A stretch of 64,000 nucleotides of DNA, taken from positions 47,214 through 111,213 of the forward strand of contig JAFUXL010000013.1 in assembly GCA_017470905.1 (NCBI GenBank), read 5' to 3'. Source of the stretch: Ruminococcus sp. (GTDB lineage: Bacteria; Bacillota; Clostridia; Oscillospirales; Ruminococcaceae). This document shows positions 49,301 to 56,339 of this stretch, one piece after another. A program made the position numbers and the translations under genes. The stretch's first letter is position 1; each line of letters starts with the position of its first letter. The notes beneath the pieces were generated by a model that made no database searches, had not been told where the DNA came from, and worked only from the letters and a program-made list of their open reading frames with translations.

Positions 49301-50726
49301 TGAGAATTTTATTCTTGAAAAGAGCCTTTATCAGAACGGCGGAAATTCAATAAGCGTTATCAAACTTGCCAACAGAATACGGACAGAATTCGGAGTTAAA
49401 ACCACTGTCGCAGAGCTTTTGAAATCGCCGTATTTCAGCGAATGGACAAAACTGATTGATGCAGGTGCTTCAGAAGAAATACATAACGGCAGGACAGACA
49501 ATCAGGCGAATTGCTATCCGCTTTCGCCCGAACAGCAGGATATGTGGATATATGACAATATACACAGGAACACCAGATATGTAATATCCGCAAAGCTTGA
49601 AATCAAGGAAGAAATTGATGCCGCAAAACTTAACTGCGCAATAAAGTCCGTACTGACGGAAGAGCCTGTACTCAGGGCAGTTTTCAGAATGAACGGCGGC
49701 GGAAAGCTTGAACAGATAATACAGCCCGACACGGCTGATGAATGCTTGCAGGTGATGAAGCCTGGAAACAGGGAGACAGCTGAGTTTATAATAAATTCTC
49801 TCGCAGATATGCCCATGGAGCTTGACAAGGGTCCGCTTTACAGGTTTATGCTTTTTGACTGCGCTGACGGATACAGGGTATTTATGATGACACTTCATCA
49901 TATAATTTCTGATGAACAATCATTCGGAATAGTGTACAGAAAAATACTTGACAAATATTATAACCAAGAACGTGCGCAGACGGGAAGTGCAGACTTTTTC
50001 AGCTATATAAGCGACAGTATCAGCAAAAAAGACAATATCTGCCCCGAATGGGAGCTTCTTAAGGATGCCGAAGCCGCCGAGAATATATATATGCCGGAAG
50101 AACTGAAAACAGACAGGTCACTCCTTGAAAGGGATTTTGTATTTGATGAAGCCGCCTACAATAATCTGCGCAGGATATGTGCAGAGGAAAATGTTTCGTT
50201 TTTCTCCGGACTGCTTGTGCTTTTTACGGAGCTTATCAGTGAAATAAGCGAACAGGAATATATATGGGTATCTGTTCCTTCATCTGACCGTGCAAGCGGA
50301 GCGTATGAAGATACCGTCGGTATGTTTGTAAAGAAACTTATAGTCAGAATGCCCGCAAATATGGGAAATTTCCGTGAAGCACTGCATACGGCACAGAAAG
50401 CTTTGCTTGAAGCGGCTTCACAGTCAGGCAGCTCATTCAGGGATTTCGTGCGCCGTAATAATCTTTCACAAAAACTGAATGCCATATATTCGGATATGGT
50501 GCTTAATCTTATTGACTCAGGCGACAACAGCGGATACGGAGCGTTTGACTATGTGAGAAACAAGGCGGAAAGCAATGCCACAAAATTACAGCTTATGGCA
50601 GATATAAATGAAAACGCACGCATTTACCGATTTTACTACGATAAAGAGTTTTTCGGAGATGATGAAATGACGTTTATAACCGAAACATGGCAGAAAATAC
50701 TCCGCAATACGGAAAATATGTTTTAA
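46386..50726 (+). CDS. NRPS Cy-A-PCP-C
   Basis: The 1446-residue protein has a heterocyclization domain (1-~440) with an intact motif D138-x4-D143-x2-S146, and an A domain (~455-935) with SSGTTGQPKA, FCHDMSVYD, GGPAEA, YDTGDIG and Lys in TPNGKTD. The PCP has Ser988 in NGGNSIS, and a C-terminal condensation domain (~1040-1446) has HHIISDE at 1171-1177 (His-His and Asp kept, Gly replaced by Glu). The A pocket reads D-M-Y-N-M-G-V-L-W-K, Cys-like but not canonical. A terminal C domain with nothing after it implies transfer to a separate carrier, probably the freestanding A-PCP, or chain release. The start is TTG with AGAGGTGA upstream. Confidence 0.9.
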   Translation: MDSNNERRFPLADMQMTYLIGRLDGLEMGGNSIRAYSELRCSGYEHDRFVKAADMLVKSNEMLRCAIYQDGTQEILDCSLRDIPFNKLDITESEAEGYIEKRRSEIFDMQFDLEKPPLIYFEVTGFSDGNAVIHLYHDCIVVDGWSHEMIIRELDEFYCGRRTEPLKLGYTYRQYVQDMNEKKKSRRYKECRDFWLEQTASFPGSPDLRSRNRAETNTETFMQVTRSISKDEYEMIKKNSFSRHLSPFAVLLTAYGKSISKYSSEHPFLLNIPMSARNPKIPDMQYTIGEYSDFLIYDWTEERSESFMDCVYRVQERLFELIENRDFSGIEVVQEMQKQREGALIAPVVFTSTLDIPYKKSEKLEKIYSKTHTSQVWLDSIVMYTQDAVLLTMDYVEEKTGTDTINQVADSFISLIKQFAAEPESWNDIYCIPLTDDEKALSEQNFVPAEINDNFGALMRNSFVKHRDKPAVISNAAVITYRQVQNFAGVLYERITELCGTERPLRIGLLLEKGWKQTASEAACLITNMTFVPVEKENSDTMLLKMFENLDISCLVTEHEYADKWRETAEFPVIDVSGISYDKDFGSEIFIAENRCDECYCIHSSGTTGQPKAIMLNEKGLVNCILQTNKEFNINENDRCIAVTNFCHDMSVYDTAGILIAGGTVVIPEGREEEKNPEVWLELIKKHKVTVWNGSPSVMEMLMTEKQGLSAVKGQFKVVMLGGEVFTPSLARQIRDILNPSYLYNVGGPAEATLWSIWHRVTDEDMQGDMIPYGHALNGLKYRVLDELHHNCPPGTEGIMYISGAGLAVGYHNLPDMTAERFVTIDNERWYDTGDIGWYMQDGEIAFGGRKDLQVEINGKRVELEGIAAVLMEQGDITRCVAVLSGRSRLLTAFYSSEKDIPSGILEKFADENLPQYMRPAHYVRLDAFPITPNGKTDLKKLREYECKDTGSVKAVTETEIKLRNICRSVISENFILEKSLYQNGGNSISVIKLANRIRTEFGVKTTVAELLKSPYFSEWTKLIDAGASEEIHNGRTDNQANCYPLSPEQQDMWIYDNIHRNTRYVISAKLEIKEEIDAAKLNCAIKSVLTEEPVLRAVFRMNGGGKLEQIIQPDTADECLQVMKPGNRETAEFIINSLADMPMELDKGPLYRFMLFDCADGYRVFMMTLHHIISDEQSFGIVYRKILDKYYNQERAQTGSADFFSYISDSISKKDNICPEWELLKDAEAAENIYMPEELKTDRSLLERDFVFDEAAYNNLRRICAEENVSFFSGLLVLFTELISEISEQEYIWVSVPSSDRASGAYEDTVGMFVKKLIVRMPANMGNFREALHTAQKALLEAASQSGSSFRDFVRRNNLSQKLNAIYSDMVLNLIDSGDNSGYGAFDYVRNKAESNATKLQLMADINENARIYRFYYDKEFFGDDEMTFITETWQKILRNTENMF

Positions 50727-50774
50727 ACATTCATGAAATCCGCAGCCGGATAAACAGTTATGCGCTGCAAAAAA

Positions 50775-50811
50775 ACTGACCTCCGCAGTCAATTATGCGG
50801 AGGTCACAGTT
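50775..50811. terminator. terminator at the end of the NRPS-PKS operon
   Basis: GACCTCCGCA (50778-50787) pairs with TGCGGAGGTC (50796-50805), flanked by A- and T-rich tracts, between convergent genes. Confidence 0.8.
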
Positions 50812-50857
50812 AAAAATTCTGACCGAAAAATCAAAGATTTAGTGCTTTAAGTTTTGT

Positions 50858-51919
50858 TTATTCCGGCAGCGTAACAATAAATTTCGTTCCCTTGCCGGGT
50901 GTACTTTCCACATCTATCATACCTCCCGACAGTTGCAGTACACGCAGAGCCAGAGCAAGTCCCAATCCGTTGCCCTCGGTCGAATGAGAGGTATCGCCCT
51001 GATAGAATTTATCAAAGATATGCTTTTTTGTCTGCTCGTTCATGCCGCAGCCCGTATCTTCAACGATAATATATATCCTGCCGTTGTCTGTGTATTCCCT
51101 GAGTGTAACCGTGCCGCCGTTTTCCGTAAATTTGAATGCATTGGACAGCAGATTGTTCCACACAAGCGAAAGCAGCTCGGCATCTGCTGTTATCATTTTT
51201 CGCTCGTCCGCAATTTCGGCTTCAAATTCAATATTTTTTTCCTCCCACACTGTTTCAAACATCAAAGCCGACTGAACAAGCCGGTCGCACAGGTCAAATT
51301 CTCCTGTGTGGGGCATTATCGTCCGGTTTTCGAGTTTATTAAGCCTGAGAATATTGGTTATCAGCGTACTGAGCCGCTTTGCGGCATTTGTGATAATGTC
51401 AATATACTCCTGCTGTTTTTCCGTTGAAAGATTATGCTTTTTCAGCATTTCAGCCGCATTTTTGATAACGGAAATAGGTGTTTTGATTTCATGAGAAACA
51501 TTTGAAAAGAAATCAACACGCAGCGTTTCGATACTGCCCAGTTCTTCGGTCATCTTGTTGAAGTCGGCTATCATAACATCAAGATAATCAAGCTTTTCAT
51601 GCTCGCTCATAGGCTCAACACGAACGGAAAAATCACCGTCTGCAATTTTTGCGGTTGCCTCTGCAAGCTTCAGCATTGGTATCTCATAGGTTTTTCTTAC
51701 CTGCACTCTTGTGTAAAGAGTAAGTGAACCTGCCACGAATGCCCAGTAAAGCAATGTAATATGCACCTGAACAATTTCAGACAGATCTAGTTTTTGCATT
51801 AACAGCAGCAATCCCGTATGCAGTCCCGACATCAGACACAGTGTTATAAAATAGCCCCAGAACACCGAATGAGGAAAACGGCTGCTTTTTACAGCAATAT
51901 TCGCTCTGTCACTATTCAT
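50858..51919 (-). CDS. two-component sensor histidine kinase
   Basis: The 353-residue kinase has two N-terminal membrane helices (~20-41 and ~54-70) with almost no extracellular loop, a HAMP domain (~75-128), H-box FFSNVSHEIKTPIS with phospho-acceptor His143, N-box WNNLLSNAFKF and G-boxes DTGCGMN and GNGLGLAL. Such intramembrane-sensing kinases often respond to cell-envelope stress or to antimicrobials together with an FtsX-type exporter. It overlaps the response-regulator stop by four bases. It converges on the NRPS-PKS operon; a functional link is only a possibility. Confidence 0.9.
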   Translation of the reverse strand: MNSDRANIAVKSSRFPHSVFWGYFITLCLMSGLHTGLLLLMQKLDLSEIVQVHITLLYWAFVAGSLTLYTRVQVRKTYEIPMLKLAEATAKIADGDFSVRVEPMSEHEKLDYLDVMIADFNKMTEELGSIETLRVDFFSNVSHEIKTPISVIKNAAEMLKKHNLSTEKQQEYIDIITNAAKRLSTLITNILRLNKLENRTIMPHTGEFDLCDRLVQSALMFETVWEEKNIEFEAEIADERKMITADAELLSLVWNNLLSNAFKFTENGGTVTLREYTDNGRIYIIVEDTGCGMNEQTKKHIFDKFYQGDTSHSTEGNGLGLALALRVLQLSGGMIDVESTPGKGTKFIVTLPE

Positions 51920-52587
51920 AGAAGCACCGCCTTATATCCTATTCCACGCACTGTCTTTATCTCGAAGCCGTCGCATTCGGACAGCTTGTCACGCAGTCTC
52001 GTGATATACACATCGACCGACCTCAGACTTGTATCGCTGTCTATTCCCCAGAATTCGTCCATAAGCTGCGCCCTTGAAAAAGTTTTCTTCGGATAGGAGA
52101 GCAGCTTGAAAAGGATATTGAACTCCCGTGAAGAAAGCGACATTTCCTCACCGTTTATCTCTGCCGATACTGCATCGGCATCAAGTATAAGATTTCCGAC
52201 TGTCAGTTTTTTAGACTCTGCAATGTGCGCTCTGCGGAGCAATGCCCTTACACGCATTTCCATTTCGGCAAGCTCGACAGGCTTTACCATATAATCATCT
52301 ATCCCAATTCTGAACCCCTTTTCCTTTGAGGAGAGGTCGTCCCTTGCCGAAAGAAACAGAATAGGAATATTGCTGTTAAGCTCCCTGATTGTCTTTGCAA
52401 ACTCAAAGCCGTTCGTCTTAGGCATCATAATATCCGATATGATGAGGTCATAAATATTGGAATACATCTCGTCATAGGCTTCGTTTACACTCAGACAGCC
52501 CTTTGCAGAAAAGCCGCTGTCATTAAGATACTGACATACAAGCATATTCAGGTCTTTGTCATCATCAACAACCAATATACGTATCAT
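51916..52587 (-). CDS. OmpR-family response regulator
   Basis: The 223-residue regulator has a receiver domain with acidic pocket VDDD, phospho-acceptor Asp52 in LIISDIMMP, Ser/Thr in FLSA and Lys in VKPVEL. A winged-helix output domain follows, with SSREFNILFKLL and VDVYITRLRDKL...TVRGIGYKA. The start has AGGAGGAAC upstream and its own promoter. It is phosphorylated by the kinase encoded directly downstream and controls transcription of unknown targets. Confidence 0.92.
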   Translation of the reverse strand: MIRILVVDDDKDLNMLVCQYLNDSGFSAKGCLSVNEAYDEMYSNIYDLIISDIMMPKTNGFEFAKTIRELNSNIPILFLSARDDLSSKEKGFRIGIDDYMVKPVELAEMEMRVRALLRRAHIAESKKLTVGNLILDADAVSAEINGEEMSLSSREFNILFKLLSYPKKTFSRAQLMDEFWGIDSDTSLRSVDVYITRLRDKLSECDGFEIKTVRGIGYKAVLL

Positions 52588-52622
52588 ATTTGTTCCTCCT
52601 GTTTGATTTCTTTGATACGCTT

Positions 52623-52651
52623 ATTATATCAGAGAAACTGATTTTTTTCAA
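52623..52651 (-). promoter_or_regulatory. promoter of two-component operon
   Basis: On the minus strand TTGAAA (52646-52651) and TATAAT (52623-52628) are 17 bp apart. Confidence 0.7.
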
Positions 52652-52788
52652 GTAGTTTTCTGTAATTTTTACACATACCCGTCATTTTAATATTTCTGCA
52701 ACAAAACTCAAACCTGACTGCAACAATAGAGAGATATAATGCATATATAAACAGCACAGATGAATGTGCAGTATCAGGAGGTATTAAT

Positions 52789-52995
52789 ATGTCAAAGATA
52801 GCAGATGCAAATGAAAAAATCGCAAACGGAGCAGTCAAGGGCTACAAGGCTGTGGAAAATGCCGTTGTCGGCGGCTACAAGGCTGTCGAGGGTGCTTTTG
52901 TGGGCAGCTACAGGAAAATCGAGGACGGCTTCGTTGATAAATTTCTCGCCGGGGAGAGTGAGACAGCCGAGGAGGCAAAGGCAAGAATAAAGTGA
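52789..52995 (+). CDS. small 11-residue-repeat protein
   Basis: The 68-residue protein is built from three imperfect 11-residue repeats (VKGYKAVENAV, VGGYKAVEGAF, VGSYRKIEDGF) ending in VDKF, then an acidic tail. Eleven-residue periods fit an amphipathic helix like those of lipid- or LEA-type stress proteins. It has no signal peptide. AGGAGG precedes the ATG, and a TATAAT at 52735-52740 suggests its own promoter. Similar short proteins are widespread in Clostridia, but I know no proven function. Confidence 0.75.
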   Translation: MSKIADANEKIANGAVKGYKAVENAVVGGYKAVEGAFVGSYRKIEDGFVDKFLAGESETAEEAKARIK

Positions 52996-53028
52996 TAAGA
53001 AGTCTGACAGATAAATATAAAAAAATAC

Positions 53029-53057
53029 TTGACTTATCAGGAAAAACGTGTTATAAT
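53029..53057 (+). promoter_or_regulatory. promoter of queD-queE-folE operon
   Basis: TTGACT (53029-53034) and TATAAT (53052-53057) with a 17-bp spacer begin a ~140-base leader. Confidence 0.8.
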
Positions 53058-53063
53058 ATATCC

Positions 53064-53182
53064 CGACAGTTCGTTTGCGCCATCCTGTCGTTAAACAAAA
53101 CCACGGGCTATGCATAACTGGTTATATTACGGTGTATTTGTGCCGTTTTTCCGTTCTGCACCCGTATGGGTGCAGTTTTTTT
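53064..53182 (+). ncRNA. structured leader, candidate preQ1-responsive riboswitch/attenuator
   Basis: Directly after the promoter, CGACAG (53064-53069) can pair with CTGTCG (53085-53090) around a loop starting TTCG and containing GCGCC. The following A-rich stretch (TTAAACAAAACC) leads to GGGC, which could pair back into that loop as a pseudoknot. A second hairpin AACCA/TGGTT and a strong terminator follow, and the genes make the preQ1/queuosine precursor. This small-stem, A-rich-tail, terminator plan is what preQ1 riboswitches show, but the conserved core was not matched to a defined class. Confidence 0.45.
53156..53182 (+). terminator. intrinsic terminator in the que leader
   Basis: CTGCACCC (53156-53163) and GGGTGCAG (53168-53175) form a perfect stem with loop GTAT and seven T residues, 22 bp before the queD start. 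A terminator between promoter and gene implies regulated read-through. Confidence 0.85.
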
Positions 53183-53204
53183 GTTGCTTGAAAGGTGATT
53201 TTAT

Positions 53205-53624
53205 ATGTACAGTCTAAAAACATCGGCTTCCTTTGACAGCGCACATTTTCTCTCGGGATACAGCGGAAAATGCTCAAATATCCACGGTCATCGCTGGGTC
53301 ATTGAGGCTGTCGTGTCGTCGGATACCCTGACGGAAAACGGCGAAAAAAGAGGAATGATTATTGATTTTGCCGATTTTAAAAAATTACTGAAAAATACTG
53401 CGGACAGCTTTGACCATGCCCTTATATATGAAAAGGGTTCGCTTAAAGATACAACGCTCGATGCCCTTAAAGATGAAAATTTCAGGCTCATAGAAGTGCC
53501 TTTCAGACCGACAGCAGAAAATTTCGCAAGGCATTTTTTCGATATTCTCAAATCATCGGGTATATGCCCCAAAAGCGTTACGGTCTTTGAGACACCCGAA
53601 AACTGCGCAGTTTATGAGGAGTGA
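53205..53624 (+). CDS. queD: 6-carboxytetrahydropterin synthase
   Basis: The 139-residue T-fold enzyme converts dihydroneopterin triphosphate to 6-carboxy-tetrahydropterin, the second step toward preQ0. The zinc ligands appear in SFDSAHFL and NIHGHRW, the catalytic Cys in GKCSNIHGH, the Asp-His of the relay in DHALI and the pterin-anchoring Glu in RPTAENFA. AAAGGTGA precedes the ATG. It is followed by queE (4-bp gap) and folE, giving three of the four steps from GTP to preQ0; queC is not in the window. Confidence 0.92.
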   Translation: MYSLKTSASFDSAHFLSGYSGKCSNIHGHRWVIEAVVSSDTLTENGEKRGMIIDFADFKKLLKNTADSFDHALIYEKGSLKDTTLDALKDENFRLIEVPFRPTAENFARHFFDILKSSGICPKSVTVFETPENCAVYEE

Positions 53625-53628
53625 TGTT

Positions 53629-54288
53629 ATGTTTCCCGTAGCCGAAAAATTTATAAGCATAAACGGCGAAGGCGCACACGCAGGCGAAATAGCGGCTTTC
53701 GTCCGTTTCAGAAAATGCAATCTGAACTGCACCTACTGCGATACCCGATGGGCTAACAGTGACGATACGGCGGCTGAATTTCTCTCCGCCGATGAAATTG
53801 CGGACTGGGCAGGGGAGAGCGGTGTCAGAAATATTACCCTTACCGGCGGCGAACCCATGCTCCAGCCCGAAATCGGCGAACTGACGGATATTCTCATTTC
53901 ACAGGGGTTCAGAGCCGAAATCGAAACCAACGGCAGTATTCCGATTAAAAACCTCTCGCAGCGTTCCCTCAGACCTGTCTTTACCATGGACTACAAATGC
54001 CCGTCAAGCGGTATGGAAAATTATATGTGCCTTGAGAATTTCAAATATCTCCGCAGTCACGATACCGTAAAATTCGTTGTTGGAAATTATGATGATATGC
54101 TCCGTGCGGAAGAGATAATTAAAAAATATTCCCTCGGCTCGGTGTGCCACGTCTATTTCAGCCCCGTTTTCGGAAGTATCGACCCTGCGGATATGGTCAG
54201 CTTTACTGTCGGACGGCATATGAATGATGTCAGAATACAGCTCCAGATGCATAAGTTTATATGGAGTCCTTTGAAAAGGGGAGTGTAA
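53629..54288 (+). CDS. queE: 7-carboxy-7-deazaguanine synthase (radical SAM)
   Basis: The 219-residue radical-SAM enzyme rearranges 6-carboxytetrahydropterin to 7-carboxy-7-deazaguanine. The iron-sulfur cluster motif CX3CX2C is in [13 protein letters not shown] near residue 26, preceded by the typical [12 protein letters not shown] start; [10 protein letters not shown] is the SAM-binding GGE motif. ATG 53629 was chosen for its GAGGAG site; a longer frame from 53587 overlaps queD. The last residues WSPLKRGV are family-typical. Confidence 0.92.
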   Translation: MFPVAEKFISINGEGAHAGEIAAFVRFRKCNLNCTYCDTRWANSDDTAAEFLSADEIADWAGESGVRNITLTGGEPMLQPEIGELTDILISQGFRAEIETNGSIPIKNLSQRSLRPVFTMDYKCPSSGMENYMCLENFKYLRSHDTVKFVVGNYDDMLRAEEIIKKYSLGSVCHVYFSPVFGSIDPADMVSFTVGRHMNDVRIQLQMHKFIWSPLKRGV

Positions 54289-54289
54289 A

Positions 54290-54847
54290 GTGGATAAAAA
54301 AGCGATAGAATATCATGTTCTCGGCTTGCTGAAGGCTCTGGGAGACGACCCCGAAAGAGAGGGTCTGCGTGAAACTCCCCGAAGAGTAGCGGATATGTTT
54401 GAGGAAGTCTTTGAGGGCATGAGCTATACAAACAATGACATTGCACAGATGTTCGGAAAGACCTTTGATGCCGATTACGGAGACTGTGAAAATACCGTGG
54501 TAATGAAAGATATAACCGTTTTCAGCTACTGCGAACATCACCTCGCACTTATGTACAATATGACGGTGAATGTCGCATACATACCGCACGGAAAAGTCCT
54601 CGGACTGAGCAAAATCGCACGTATATGCGATATGGCTGCCAAGCGTCTGCAATTGCAGGAGCGTCTCGGAAGGGATATTGCGGAAATAATCTCAAAGGCG
54701 GCGGATACTCCCGATGTGGGAGTGAAAATCCTCGGCTCTCATAGCTGTATGACCGCAAGAGGCATTAAAAATCCAGCCCGAACCGAAACACGCACATATA
54801 CCGGTGAATTTAAAAACCGCCCCGATTTGCAGAGGTTACTTGATTGA
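54290..54847 (+). CDS. folE: GTP cyclohydrolase I
   Basis: The 185-residue enzyme opens GTP to dihydroneopterin triphosphate, feeding both folate and, here, queuosine synthesis. The zinc site is seen in YCEHHLALM (Cys, His) and SHSCMTARG (Cys), with [12 protein letters not shown] as the substrate loop. The start is GTG 54290, with GGGGAG upstream, one base after queE. The operon position indicates it serves the QueD substrate supply. Confidence 0.92.
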   Translation: MDKKAIEYHVLGLLKALGDDPEREGLRETPRRVADMFEEVFEGMSYTNNDIAQMFGKTFDADYGDCENTVVMKDITVFSYCEHHLALMYNMTVNVAYIPHGKVLGLSKIARICDMAAKRLQLQERLGRDIAEIISKAADTPDVGVKILGSHSCMTARGIKNPARTETRTYTGEFKNRPDLQRLLD

Positions 54848-54923
54848 CTGTTGTAATATTTCTCCTCACAGCAGGTGTGAGGAATAAAGAAAAAATATAA
54901 AAATTTTTGGAATTGAGTGTGTA

Positions 54924-56126
54924 ATGGGTAAGTATAAAATTTTATTGGTCTGCGTTTCGACCCTGCTTGTCCTGTCTCTGGTATTTCTTCTCATGAAAAT
55001 CACAGACAAAAAGCCCGAAAGCAAGGGTACGGACTCCGCAGTAACCATCGAATATGAAGAAAATACAGCTCCGACAGAAAGCGAAAATACCGAAAGCACG
55101 GTTTCAACTGCATACGTGTATACGGCATATCCGAAAACCTCGGCGGTGTCGTCTGCTTCATCGTCAGCGTCATCTGTCCTGTCAGTGTCTGTTTCTGCAA
55201 CCACATCAACCGCATCAACCACGGCAGTATCTTCAAAATCCGACTCAAAATCAAGCTCTTCAAAGACCTCGGACGGCTCGTCAAATTCTCAGAATTCATC
55301 AAATTCTTCAAATCCGTCAGGCTCTTCAGGAAACGGCACAGGCTCGTCATCGGGCGGAAATCCGGGAAATTCTTCTTCAGGTCAGTACGGCGGACAGAGC
55401 GTTTCATCTCAGACCGTAACGGAAATTAAAACGACAACTGCGCCAAATGTCATACATACCGAAACCACAGCAGCCGAACCCGAACCGGTTGTAACGGAAA
55501 GCCCGACAGAGGAAATTCCGCCTACAGAAGAAATTTCGGTCATTGACAGGGTATTCGCCGAAAGCGGAGAGAGCAGGGACAGTCTCGGTGACTGTCAGCA
55601 GCTTATAGCCGTTTCTTCCTACGGCAGCGGCTGTACTGTTACGATGTATGAGAAAAATGACGGGGTATGGCAGGATATATATTCTGTCGGCGGAATTGTC
55701 GGTCTAAACGGCGTGAGCGCAAAAAGCGGCGAGGGCGACTATCGCACCCCAAAGGGAATTTTTACCCTCGGTTTCGGTTTCGGAACAGAGGATTTGTATA
55801 ACCTCGGCATTGAGTACAGAAAACTGAATGAAAACTGCTACTGGGTTGATGACCCGCAGTCGGATTATTATAATCTCTGGGTCGAGTCAGATGATACTTC
55901 CGCATGGAACAGTGCGGAACATCTCATAGATTATCCCTCGGCATATCATTATGCTGTTGTGATAGACTACAACACGGAGCTTATAAAGGGAGCAGGCTCG
56001 GCGATATTCCTGCACTGTGCGGTCGGAAGCTATACTGCCGGCTGTGTGGCTGTTCCCGATGACAGTATGTATTACATAATAAATTGGCTCGACAGCTCGA
56101 AAGACCCGAAGATAATTATATATTAA
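54924..56126 (+). CDS. membrane-anchored L,D-transpeptidase (YkuD-like)
   Basis: The 400-residue protein has an N-terminal membrane helix (~5-24), a long Ser/Thr/Asn-rich low-complexity linker (~45-195) that should span the wall, and a C-terminal YkuD-type domain whose catalytic motif is seen in IFLHCAVGSYTAGCVAVP (His and Cys). Such enzymes cross-link peptidoglycan or attach proteins to it. The linker is made of simple Ser repeats and may vary in length between strains. It stands alone, with a weak hairpin after it. Confidence 0.8.
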   Translation: MGKYKILLVCVSTLLVLSLVFLLMKITDKKPESKGTDSAVTIEYEENTAPTESENTESTVSTAYVYTAYPKTSAVSSASSSASSVLSVSVSATTSTASTTAVSSKSDSKSSSSKTSDGSSNSQNSSNSSNPSGSSGNGTGSSSGGNPGNSSSGQYGGQSVSSQTVTEIKTTTAPNVIHTETTAAEPEPVVTESPTEEIPPTEEISVIDRVFAESGESRDSLGDCQQLIAVSSYGSGCTVTMYEKNDGVWQDIYSVGGIVGLNGVSAKSGEGDYRTPKGIFTLGFGFGTEDLYNLGIEYRKLNENCYWVDDPQSDYYNLWVESDDTSAWNSAEHLIDYPSAYHYAVVIDYNTELIKGAGSAIFLHCAVGSYTAGCVAVPDDSMYYIINWLDSSKDPKIIIY

Positions 56127-56128
56127 AT

Positions 56129-56150
56129 CCTCCCGGTTCAATTCGGGAGG
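56129..56150. terminator. hairpin after L,D-transpeptidase gene
   Basis: CCTCCCG (56129-56135) pairs with CGGGAGG (56144-56150); the tail is TA-rich rather than a clean T-run, so it is a weak terminator. Confidence 0.5.
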
Positions 56151-56164
56151 GTATATATCCTGTT

Positions 56165-56220
56165 TAGTTAATTATTTTTTTGAATTAACTATTGACAAAA
56201 TACAGAATAAGTGATAAAAT
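56165..56220 (+). promoter_or_regulatory. promoter of CapD-type gene with inverted repeat
   Basis: TTGACA (56192-56197) and TAAAAT (56215-56220) are 17 bp apart. Directly upstream lies a perfect inverted repeat, TAGTTAATT-N9-AATTAACTA (56165-56191), touching the -35 box. Confidence 0.6.
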
Positions 56221-56339
56221 ACATAAGATGACTGTTATATTTTTATTATATTCTGTATCTCACCATACACTGCGGAGAGATACGTATGGTGTTTATTATG
56301 ACAATATCGGATAGCAGGGAAGGGAGTGTCCTCTCTTTA

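Noticed and set aside
55140-55420. Serine-codon-rich repeats as a tandem-repeat or phase-variable tract
   Set aside because: Codons vary (TCA, TCT, TCG, AGC) with no perfect unit; a low-complexity linker explains it.
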